Assembly (NCBI RefSeq): GCF_023062595.1
Contig: NZ_JALLAN010000011.1
Coordinates: 110,202-174,201 of the forward strand
Direction of reading: 5' to 3'
Length of the DNA: 64,000 nucleotides
From: Arthrobacter rhizosphaerae
Lineage (GTDB): Bacteria; Actinomycetota; Actinomycetes; Actinomycetales; Micrococcaceae
The first letter of the stretch is position 1, and every line of letters begins with the position of its first letter. Positions 44,295 through 52,663 of the stretch are shown piece by piece. The notes under the pieces are model-generated. The model saw only the letters and a program-made list of their open reading frames with translations, made no database searches and had not been told where the DNA came from. A program made the translations under genes and the position numbers.

Positions 44295-45395
44295 TCAGGA
44301 AGATAAGAGCCATTCCCGGCGCCGTGAAGCCGCTTGGCCGGCAAGCAGCAGAGTGCTTGCCATAGCTATTTGAGTGCCGAGCCCAGTGAGGGCGAGAGGA
44401 ACCTGAGCTCCAGTTTCCCCGTGCTCATTCGCCCCGGCAGTTGCAGACCCCACGCATGGAATCTGTGTCCCCGCCGCTGCAGCCTCAAGCTCAGCTGGCA
44501 GCCAGCCCAGCGAAGCGGTGTCAGGGGATGTCTCCCCGGCAAACAGGGCGAAAATGAGCAGGGGGTGCGAAACCCCCAACCAGATGATGCGTTCCGTGTG
44601 GAAGACCTCAACGATGCCTGAGAACTCCGGTGAGCACTCGAAAGAGGCGACCCTGCCAAGATCGTCGCGATGGACATTGATAACAACCCGGACTGGTTCG
44701 TACTGCCGCACAGCCGGAAGTAAAGCGATCACGGCGGCGACGTTCCCGAGCAGGAGAAAGCCCGTCACCGACCAGGCAAGCACCTGTCCTCCCCTCCCTG
44801 GCAGCCACCATGCTGCACCGGCAGCTATGCCGCCGAACACGAAAGACTCAAACACCATTACCACCGCCGAGACTCCTGCAAGCCCGGCAGGTGCGTTCGA
44901 GGCCGTGGCGAGAATGAGCAGTCCCGCTGTACTGACAATGGTGAAGACCAGGCCCCGTGCCGCAGCGAAAAACCATGCGTAGAGGAAGCCACTAGTACCA
45001 CCCCCATCTGCCGTTCCAGGGCCAGATAAGCCCCAGAGGAAGGCAAGCAACGAGGCTCCCAGCACCAGCAGCGCGGCAGTGAGGATATACGCCCAGAAGT
45101 GGGCGTCAGCGGTGTAAGTCCCGCCGGTCACAAGCCCAATGACCAGGAGGACGGCACTGGCCCACGAGAGCAGGAAGACAGCGAGCACCTGCAACCAGAA
45201 TCTGAGACTTCGAACTGACGCCCAGCAGTCAACGAGCGCCTGGCGTAAAGCAACAGCAGCTGCGCCTGGAGCACCGGCCGCAACATTCCGGCCATCCCCC
45301 GGGCCGAGTCCCTGGCCCCATTGGGAACCCTGGGCTTCCTCCCCGATCAGTTCATAGACCGGCTCGGGTTCGTCCTTCTCCTTGTCCTGGGTCAC
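44295..45395 (-). CDS. Hypothetical multi-spanning membrane protein
   Basis: An integral membrane protein of about 366 aa with roughly seven hydrophobic helices, for example WLQVLAVFLLSWASAVLLVIGLV and GFLYAWFFAAARGLVFTIVSTAGLLIL. No family recognised. The start is uncertain: GTG 45395 (MTQDKEKDE) is chosen, TTG 45455 is the longest. It follows the ABC permease and ATPase on the same strand within 70 bp, so it is likely part of the same exporter unit or a co-regulated partner. Confidence 0.68.
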   Translation of the reverse strand: MTQDKEKDEPEPVYELIGEEAQGSQWGQGLGPGDGRNVAAGAPGAAAVALRQALVDCWASVRSLRFWLQVLAVFLLSWASAVLLVIGLVTGGTYTADAHFWAYILTAALLVLGASLLAFLWGLSGPGTADGGGTSGFLYAWFFAAARGLVFTIVSTAGLLILATASNAPAGLAGVSAVVMVFESFVFGGIAAGAAWWLPGRGGQVLAWSVTGFLLLGNVAAVIALLPAVRQYEPVRVVINVHRDDLGRVASFECSPEFSGIVEVFHTERIIWLGVSHPLLIFALFAGETSPDTASLGWLPAELEAAAAGTQIPCVGSATAGANEHGETGAQVPLALTGLGTQIAMASTLLLAGQAASRRREWLLSS

Positions 45396-45461
45396 GTTCC
45401 AATCGTGGGCCTGTCGCCGCGGACTGTCCAGCAATCGAACCCACCAGCTGGGCAAGAAGGC

Positions 45462-46604
45462 TCAGGCGATGCGGGTTCCCCGAGCCAGCTTCCGGGCCGG
45501 GGTAAGGAGAGAACGCCAACCCAGCCAAATGAGCAGCCCGGCAACTATCAGCTGGAGCCCCAGCCCAAGGGGCCACATCGGTGTCGTCTGGCTAAGGTAA
45601 GGGTCCTGCGGTTCACCGTTGGCACAAGTGTAAGAACCCTCCGGACCGGCCACAGCATGACGTGCAAGTTGGCTGATGCCCTCGAGGGTGCCCGTACCCG
45701 AGAAAACATCACCGCCAGTGCGGACTGGATAGGGAATTGCATCCGCCACCACTACATAGGGATTCATGGCGAGCAGCCAGGCCACACGCTCCGTGCGCGG
45801 CACTCGCTGCTCCTGCAAGGGGCCACTGCAGGTGTAGGCCGGAGGGGCGGAGGGGCCTTCGGGGACGAGCGGGCTGGAGTTGGGGTAGTTCGGCTGGTTG
45901 GCCATAACTGTTCCCTGCGTGAGACCCGTGCCGAGGCCAAAGGAGATGACGGTGCCGAAAACCAGCGCGGCCACGGCGAGGTAGGTAGTGACAATGGAAA
46001 ACAGCGGACGTGCTGTCAGCGCTGAAATTCCCACGCCCACGGCGCACACAATGCCCACTTCGACGGTGAGCATCAGCAGGGAAACGATCACATGCCCCGG
46101 TGTCAGACCACCCTGCACAACGCCGAAAATCAGGAACGGGGTGCTGGTGACGAGGAAGGCAAGGGCAGCCAGCCAGGCGGCGAAGAACTTTCCCCAGAGG
46201 ATCTGCCCGGGTGTGAGGAGGGTGACCTGAAGGATGGCGAGGGTTCCGCCGCTGCGGTCCCCGTTGATGGCATTCGCCGAGAGGGCAGGTGCCACCAGCA
46301 AGGCAAAGAGCAACACGAAGGCCAGCACGACCTCAAAAATCATGGAACCCGGGCCTGTTGGCCCGGCAACGTAACCAAAATCGGGGCCCTGGGTGCGATA
46401 GGCCTGGCTGGCGTTCCAGCTTGCCCACGTCAGCCACGTCACCAGGGCTGTCAGCAGGAACCAGATTCCCAGCATGATGTACCAGCCGCGGGACCTCAGC
46501 CGCTGTTTGAGTTCGAGGACTATGACGTCACGGATACCGGCGGCATACGCCGCGGCATTCATGCCCGTTGATGTGTTCTGCGATCCGCTTATTGTCTGGC
46601 TCAT
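45462..46604 (-). CDS. ABC-2-type transporter permease
   Basis: A 380-aa permease. The N-terminus (KQRLRSRGWYIMLGIWFLLTALVTWL) and the later helices GSMIFEVVLAFVLLFALLVAPALSANAINGDRSGGTLAILQVTLLTPGQILWGKF are typical of ABC-2 exporters of the NatB/YhfA type. Its ATG overlaps the stop of the ATPase gene (ATGA). A large extracytoplasmic loop lies at about 215-320, with Cys residues in AYTCSGP and YTCANGE. Substrate unknown. Confidence 0.87.
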   Translation of the reverse strand: MSQTISGSQNTSTGMNAAAYAAGIRDVIVLELKQRLRSRGWYIMLGIWFLLTALVTWLTWASWNASQAYRTQGPDFGYVAGPTGPGSMIFEVVLAFVLLFALLVAPALSANAINGDRSGGTLAILQVTLLTPGQILWGKFFAAWLAALAFLVTSTPFLIFGVVQGGLTPGHVIVSLLMLTVEVGIVCAVGVGISALTARPLFSIVTTYLAVAALVFGTVISFGLGTGLTQGTVMANQPNYPNSSPLVPEGPSAPPAYTCSGPLQEQRVPRTERVAWLLAMNPYVVVADAIPYPVRTGGDVFSGTGTLEGISQLARHAVAGPEGSYTCANGEPQDPYLSQTTPMWPLGLGLQLIVAGLLIWLGWRSLLTPARKLARGTRIA

Positions 46605-47611
46605 CGCTGTTCCACCTCAAGGGTCATGTAGGTTTCTTCGAGTGCTCCGGACGCCGGTGCGAACGAAAGGACGGGGACTTCGGCCAGGACGACTTCCCTC
46701 AGGAGCCGCGCGGCGTCGCCGTCGTTCATCAACATGAGGCTGACCGCCGGCCTCCGGCCGTTTTCAATGCGGAAGGCAAGTCCAAGCTCGGTGAGCTTCC
46801 CGGAAAGTGATTCGGTGTCGACGGCGGAAATCGCGTAGCGCCGTCCGCGTGCCGTGGCTTCCTCCACAGTTTGCTTGTTGACCGTGCGGCCCTGGTTGAC
46901 GAAAACTGCCCCGTCAGCGATTTCATCCAGCTCGCTGAGGACATGCGAAGAGACAACAATCGCTTTGCCTGCTTCGGCGAGCTCCCGCAGCATGATGCGC
47001 AGTTCCACCCTTGAACCAGGATCAAGGCCTGACGCGGGTTCGTCCAGCAGAAGCACTGAAGGGTCATGGATCAGAGCCCGGGCCAGGCTCAACCGTTGTT
47101 GTTGTCCGCGCGACAGAACCCGTGCGGGCTGGTCAGCGAGGTCAACCAACCGAACGAGGCCAAGCAAGTCAGCCACCCGGTCGGGTATCCCGTGCTTGGG
47201 CAGGCGGTAGAAACGGCCCATCTGGGTCAGGATTTCACGGGCCGTCAGTGACTCCCACACCCCTAGGGTGTCCGGCATCCAGCCCACTCTTCGCCTGACC
47301 TCAGCACGCTGGGTAGCCGGGTTCAGTCCGTCCACCGTAATGGTTCCGGAATCCGGGGCCAGCAGCGAGGCCAGCATCAGCAACAGGGTGGTCTTGCCTG
47401 CACCATTGGGCCCGATCAAGGCTGTCACTTTGCCCGCTGGCGCGTGAAAATCCATATGCTCGACGGCGTGAACTGAGCCGAAGCTCCGACTCACCCCTTC
47501 GGCGATAATTCCGCTTACTGGATCCGCATCGAGTGGCCCATCGATGGATGGGACCTCTCTGATGCGGCCAGCTGCTGCCTGACTGCCGTCGTTATCCCTG
47601 CCCTGCTGCAC
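46601..47611 (-). CDS. ABC transporter ATP-binding protein (ABC-2 exporter)
   Basis: A 336-aa ATPase. Walker A is LIGPNGAGKTTLL, the signature VLSRGQQQRLSLARALI, Walker B SVLLLDEPASGLDPGS, H-loop VVSSHVLSELDEIA. A C-terminal regulatory extension of about 90 residues follows. GTG 47611 follows GGGGGA; the ORF extends to 47668 without a better site. It starts a three-gene unit: ATPase, permease, membrane protein. Such pairs export peptides, lipids or drugs, or serve as bacteriocin/sodium exporters; the substrate is unknown. Confidence 0.88.
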   Translation of the reverse strand: MQQGRDNDGSQAAAGRIREVPSIDGPLDADPVSGIIAEGVSRSFGSVHAVEHMDFHAPAGKVTALIGPNGAGKTTLLLMLASLLAPDSGTITVDGLNPATQRAEVRRRVGWMPDTLGVWESLTAREILTQMGRFYRLPKHGIPDRVADLLGLVRLVDLADQPARVLSRGQQQRLSLARALIHDPSVLLLDEPASGLDPGSRVELRIMLRELAEAGKAIVVSSHVLSELDEIADGAVFVNQGRTVNKQTVEEATARGRRYAISAVDTESLSGKLTELGLAFRIENGRRPAVSLMLMNDGDAARLLREVVLAEVPVLSFAPASGALEETYMTLEVEQR

Positions 47612-47859
47612 TTGTCCCCCAACAATTTTTGTGACCCCTGGACTGTCTGAAAGCTGCAGTGCTTCCAAGACACAGGTGATCCATGGTCATTCGATGCTAC
47701 GCGGGAAGTCACCCGTGATCTCGTCCGCCGCGGCCACCATTCGGTCACAATTCAGCGCCGGACCTCCCCCGGCGATAAACTGACCCAATAAGGTACGCCG
47801 TCGTGCCACTATGGCCGTCTGGCCTTCAGAAACCCGATTAATCCAGTGAGGGTGCGCGC

Positions 47860-49218
<1,359 letters not shown>

Positions 49219-49276
49219 CCCGGATTCGCCTCCCGTCCAGCTTCACCCTCTGTATATCGAGCTCAAGAATCACAAG

Positions 49277-49315
49277 AGAAAGCACCGGCTGCCTGGCAGC
49301 CGGTGCTTCTTTTTC
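49277..49315 (+). terminator. Rho-independent terminator after lysC
   Basis: AAGCACCGGCTGCC faces GGCAGCCGGTGCTT with a 1-2 nt loop, followed by CTTTTT. It stops lysC transcription and faces the leftward small gene. Confidence 0.9.
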
Positions 49316-49320
49316 AGGTT

Positions 49321-49524
49321 TCACGTACCGTCTTTGCGAACGGCGTAGTGATGGCCATGGGAATCTGTTTCGACCTCAAAGTGGGCCAATTCCTCCTCCG
49401 AAGCCCTCTCGAATTCGTCATGCTTGTGAACAACGGGCGAATCAAAATCTCCGCGAGTGGCAGGGCCGAAGAAGAACCTAAGCCTCTCCGTCACGTTGAT
49501 AAAGCCGTTCATTACGCGAGCCAC
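49321..49524 (-). CDS. Small conserved protein, paralogue A
   Basis: About 67 aa (GTG 49524, with GGGGG eight bases upstream; ATG 49512 is the alternative). The protein runs from ERLRFFFGPATRGDFDSP through EELAHFEVETDSHG to HYAVRKDGT. It aligns with the next gene: FGPA-R near the start, an E-rich middle, then a W/H-E-V strand and a G-x-Y-V/A-V-x-K strand. Function unknown. Charged ends and no membrane segment suggest a small cytoplasmic fold. Confidence 0.66.
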   Translation of the reverse strand: MARVMNGFINVTERLRFFFGPATRGDFDSPVVHKHDEFERASEEELAHFEVETDSHGHHYAVRKDGT

Positions 49525-49655
49525 AATTACCACCCCCTTCCCCGCATTCCCGGTCCGGCAGTACTCCTGCTGTCTGGCGGTTCCAGTGAGCCAATTTTAC
49601 GCCCGGAGAACCTAAAAAGCCCCCGGAGTCACGATCTTGCCGGCCGGGCGGAGGG

Positions 49656-49883
49656 CTACCGGAGGGATTTGTCGCCGGGGTTTTTGGGGACGACGTAGGT
49701 GCTTCCGTCCGGGCGCTTTACCGTTTCCCACTGTTGGCTCTCGGCTTCGCGGCTGGCCAGCAGTTTCTTGTTCTCTTCGGTCATTTCATGGGAAAGGGAA
49801 CTGCGATTGGCGGGGCCGAAAATCGCCCGCAGCTTTCCGGTGGCACGCATAAACCTCTGTGCCGGGTTTTCTTTTGCCGCCAT
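49656..49883 (-). CDS. Small conserved protein, paralogue B
   Basis: 75 aa. ATG 49883 follows GGAGGA. The N-terminal MAAKENPAQRFMRATGKLRAIFGPANR and the C-terminal ESQQWETVKRPDGSTYVVPKNPG align with paralogue A. The ORF is open to 49931 but that region is upstream of the ribosome site. The two genes look like a tandem duplicate pair of unknown role, on the strand opposite to the OhrR-like regulator that starts 90 bp away. Confidence 0.72.
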   Translation of the reverse strand: MAAKENPAQRFMRATGKLRAIFGPANRSSLSHEMTEENKKLLASREAESQQWETVKRPDGSTYVVPKNPGDKSLR

Positions 49884-49932
49884 CTGAAATCCTCCAGGTT
49901 TTGTCTTCGTGCCGCATGCAGTGCTTACCATA

Positions 49933-49967
49933 AGTGTACACTAATCATTAGCACCCTAACTATTAGG
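49933..49967. promoter_or_regulatory. Operator cluster upstream of the OhrR-like gene
   Basis: Three overlapping palindromes: AGTGTACACT (49933-49942, perfect), CTAATCATTAG (49941-49951) and CCTAACTATTAGG (49955-49967). The last one runs into the AGGAGG ribosome site at 49965. This is where a MarR-family protein would bind to repress itself and perhaps the divergent small gene. Confidence 0.7.
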
Positions 49968-49973
49968 AGGATC

Positions 49974-50540
49974 ATGAAGCAGGAGCTTGCAGCCGGCCCT
50001 GGCCAGGTGACCCATGGCCAGATCAGCGATACGCGGGCCAGCGATGGGCCCGCAGCCGACGTGCCGGCAGCCGGGATGCAGGCCGTCGATGACGACCTCC
50101 TCCTTTTGGAGCATCAGTTGTGCTTCGCGCTCACTGTGGCAGCACGCAATGTGGTGGCCGCGTACAAGCCGGTGCTCGAGAAGCTGGGGTTGACCCATCC
50201 GCAGTATCTGGTGATGTTGTGCCTTTGGGAATCCAGCCCGCGGACTGTTCGGGGCATCAGCGACGCCCTGAGCCAGGAACCGGCCACCATCTCCCCATTG
50301 CTGAAACGCCTGGAAGCCGGCGGCCTGATCACGCGTGGCCGGGCCGTCGGAAACGAGCGTGCCCTTGCAGTCCAACTGACAGCCAAGGGAGCCGCGCTGC
50401 GCCAAGAGGCGACGGCCGTGCCCGGCGCCATGATGGCCCGGCTCGGCCTGACCAAGCAGGAGGTTGCTCAGCTCCACGGGTCAATGATGGACCTGATCAA
50501 AGCATCAGAGGAGCCAGCGGCAGATGCAGTAGCGGACTGA
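49974..50540 (+). CDS. OhrR-like MarR-family regulator
   Basis: A 188-aa MarR protein. HQLCFALTVAARNVVAAYKPVLEKLGLTHPQYLVMLCLWE matches the OhrR pattern, where the Cys senses organic peroxides; here it is Cys50. Winged-helix: TVRGISDALSQEPATISPLLKRLEAGGLI. The ATG at 49974 follows a strong AGGAGG and gives a 34-residue N-terminal extension absent from OhrR; an internal ATG at 50076 would put the Cys at residue 16, the usual place. No ohr peroxidase gene is near. Redox sensing is inferred. Confidence 0.83.
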   Translation: MKQELAAGPGQVTHGQISDTRASDGPAADVPAAGMQAVDDDLLLLEHQLCFALTVAARNVVAAYKPVLEKLGLTHPQYLVMLCLWESSPRTVRGISDALSQEPATISPLLKRLEAGGLITRGRAVGNERALAVQLTAKGAALRQEATAVPGAMMARLGLTKQEVAQLHGSMMDLIKASEEPAADAVAD

Positions 50541-50608
50541 GCTGTCGCGTCAACCGCGTCTGCCGAGATACGCAGCGATAGAATAAGGAAAACAGAGGAG
50601 AACGGGTA

Positions 50609-51190
50609 ATGCGCAAGGGGCTGATCCACGGGGTACTCGCGGTGTTGGCTGCCGGCGCTCTGGCAGCCTGTTCCCCAGGCGGGGGAACGGCAGGTCCCAC
50701 GCCGACGGGGACGGCCTCGAGTGGCACTCCTTCTGCTTCGGCTCCGCCTTCGACTCCCGCCACGCCCACAGTCCCACCCGACGTTGAAACTACCCAACCG
50801 GCACCGTCTCCACCCTTGGAATCCCCGTTAGGTACCGTGCCCGGGCAAGGCAATGCGGAACTTGCCATCGTGGTGACCCCTTCGGATACTGAATCGGCCA
50901 TCAATTACACGCTGGTGTGCCAGGACGGAGTGCCTGCCTCGGAAAGTAAACATCCCACTGCCGAGGCCGCCTGCACAGCGCTCAAGAATCAACCTTCGAT
51001 TCTGAATCCGCCGGGCCGCAGTACCGATCGTGCATGCACCCAGCAATACGGCGGCCCGCAGCGCGCCATGGTCACCGGGATCGTCGACGGAACCCCCGTA
51101 GAAGCAAACTTCGCCCGCACGGACGGGTGCGAAATTGCGGCCTGGAACGCTGCCGGGGATGTTTTGGGCCCCACCGGCGGAGCCCTCTAG
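50609..51190 (+). CDS. Subtilisin-inhibitor-like (SSI) lipoprotein
   Basis: 193 aa. The signal peptide ends in the lipobox LAAC (Cys21), followed by a Pro/Thr/Ser linker to about residue 75. The C-terminal domain resembles SSI: Cys in YTLVCQDGVP and AACTALKNQ (first disulfide), and RACTQQYGGPQ with DGCEIAAW (second). The loop aligned with the SSI reactive site CPMVYDP reads CTQQYGGP, which places Gln at P1. That is unlike typical subtilisin-type P1 Met/Lys, so inhibitory strength is uncertain. A subtilase gene lies 1.5 kb away, convergent. Confidence 0.78.
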   Translation: MRKGLIHGVLAVLAAGALAACSPGGGTAGPTPTGTASSGTPSASAPPSTPATPTVPPDVETTQPAPSPPLESPLGTVPGQGNAELAIVVTPSDTESAINYTLVCQDGVPASESKHPTAEAACTALKNQPSILNPPGRSTDRACTQQYGGPQRAMVTGIVDGTPVEANFARTDGCEIAAWNAAGDVLGPTGGAL

Positions 51191-51194
51191 CGCC

Positions 51195-52193
51195 ATGCAA
51201 TTCCCTCAGGCCAACTGGCCGCAGCAGGAGCATGTGCTGTCGCCCGGCAACTGGATGGCCCGCGAGGCAGCCCATCAGTTGCGGGTTCGTCAGTACTCCG
51301 AGCCGTACCTTTCCCGCCGTTCCGCCGGGCGAAAGCACCCGGTGGAGGACTTCCTTTTCACTTACTACACCCAAAAACCGGGCCAGCTGATGCGCTGGCA
51401 CCCGGGGGACGCCGTCGTACTTTCCGGGCCGGAGGCGCAGGCGCGCGGCGGCTGGAAATACTACCGGCAGCTCGACGACGGCGAACTCGCCGCAGCAGGG
51501 CTGCCGGCAGGGAGTGTCGCTCTGGCTTTCGACCGGGAGTCATTCCTGCAGGACAGGTTCGAGGCGGTGCAGTTTGCCGGCATTATCCTCCAGGGGACTG
51601 CGCTCCGGCCGGGTCAGTTCGGCTGTTTCGGACTCCATGAATGGGCCATGGTGTACCGGCAGGACAAGTTCCAGCTCCGCCACGAATACCTCCAACTGCG
51701 GCTCGGAAGTGCAGGAACTGACCGTGTGGTGGAGGAAAACCGGATCCGCTGCTCGCACTTTGACGCCTTCCGCTTCTACACTCCCGACGCCGTTCCACTG
51801 AACGAGCTTGCTCCAAGCCGGGAAAACCAGCGGTCCATGGAGCAGCCAGGTTGCCTGCACGCCAACATGGATCTCTATAAATGGGCATATAAACTCTCCC
51901 CTGCGCTGCCCAGCGAACTGGTGATGGACTGTTTCGAACTGTCCTGGCGCGTCCGGGCCATGGATATGCAGGCCTCGCCCTACGATCTCGAGCAGTGGGG
52001 CTACCCTGCAATCCGGATCGAAACCGCCGAGGGCAAAGCCCAATACGTCGAGCACCAAAGGGCTTTTTCGGCTGAAGCCCAAGCGTTGCGCGGACGGCTC
52101 GCGGAGGCACTGAAACCGTTGCTTGAAGCTGCCGGTGAGATGTCCCCGCCCGCAGCTCAGCCATCCGGGACAAAACGTGACCGCTCTGCCTGA
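51195..52193 (+). CDS. Conserved actinobacterial protein, often labelled 3-methyladenine DNA glycosylase
   Basis: 332 aa, cytoplasmic. Segments KHPVEDFLFTYYTQKPGQLMRWHPG, GCFGLHEWAMVYRQ, and a C-terminal DLYKWAYKLSPALPSELVMDCFELSWRVRAMDMQASPYDL. I recall homologues annotated as 3-methyladenine DNA glycosylase, but I see none of the helix-hairpin-helix or AAG motifs, so that label looks unsafe. ATG 51195 lies 4 bp after the SSI-like lipoprotein gene. Its 3' end overlaps the start of a second SSI-like gene, which ties it to that set. Confidence 0.76.
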   Translation: MQFPQANWPQQEHVLSPGNWMAREAAHQLRVRQYSEPYLSRRSAGRKHPVEDFLFTYYTQKPGQLMRWHPGDAVVLSGPEAQARGGWKYYRQLDDGELAAAGLPAGSVALAFDRESFLQDRFEAVQFAGIILQGTALRPGQFGCFGLHEWAMVYRQDKFQLRHEYLQLRLGSAGTDRVVEENRIRCSHFDAFRFYTPDAVPLNELAPSRENQRSMEQPGCLHANMDLYKWAYKLSPALPSELVMDCFELSWRVRAMDMQASPYDLEQWGYPAIRIETAEGKAQYVEHQRAFSAEAQALRGRLAEALKPLLEAAGEMSPPAAQPSGTKRDRSA

Positions 52194-52548
52194 AGCAACC
52201 GAAGTGGATCTGACGGCAAAGGTGAGCCGTCTGCCAGACGGCGGGGAGAACACCTTCCGGCTTCTCGTCCGCAATGGATCCATTTCTTCCGAGTCCACGG
52301 TGCCGGACCCCGGCGCCGCGCTGACCGCCGTCGAACGGTTCGGTGAGAAGATCTTCTTCGCCGTGCGCCGGACAGACATGATCTGCACGCAGCAATACGG
52401 CGGTCCCCAGGTTGCGCTGGTGACCGGCGTCCTCCATGGACGGCAGGTCCACAGCAGGTTCAGCCTCACTGACGGCTGTGAAATCGCCCGCTGGCGTGCC
52501 ATGGAGCCGCTGCTGGGCGGAGCGGCCTCCCGTCGCGGCCTCGTCTAG
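52177..52548 (+). CDS. SSI-fold protein without signal peptide
   Basis: About 123 aa from GTG 52177, overlapping the previous stop. The C-terminal half repeats the SSI-like signature of the lipoprotein: ICTQQYGGPQVALVTGVLHGRQVHSRF and DGCEIARW (second disulfide Cys pair). The first disulfide cysteines are gone: positions equivalent to YTLVC and AACTA read FRLLV and AALTA. There is no signal peptide upstream in any plausible start. It appears cytosolic, an odd place for a protease inhibitor. Function unknown; an intracellular protein-binding role is an inference. Confidence 0.72.
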   Translation: MTALPEATEVDLTAKVSRLPDGGENTFRLLVRNGSISSESTVPDPGAALTAVERFGEKIFFAVRRTDMICTQQYGGPQVALVTGVLHGRQVHSRFSLTDGCEIARWRAMEPLLGGAASRRGLV

Positions 52549-52600
52549 CTCCTTCCATGTACCCCTACAAGAAACCGCTTAGAAATAGCTCACCAAACAG

Positions 52601-52634
52601 AACGTCCCGGGCAGCATGCGCTGCCCGGGACGTT
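52601..52634. terminator. Hairpin between the SSI-like gene and the subtilase
   Basis: AACGTCCCGGGCAGC pairs with GCTGCCCGGGACGTT across a 4-nt loop. The stem is perfect, 15 bp, and lies between two convergent stops. T-tract is weak, so it likely serves both directions as an mRNA end. Confidence 0.75.
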
Positions 52635-52663
52635 CCCTTGCTCTAACCTGTTCGAGTTACCTT

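Noticed and set aside
49734..49973. N-terminal extension of the OhrR-like gene
   Set aside because: It covers the divergent small gene and the operator cluster; ATG 49974 has a perfect AGGAGG.
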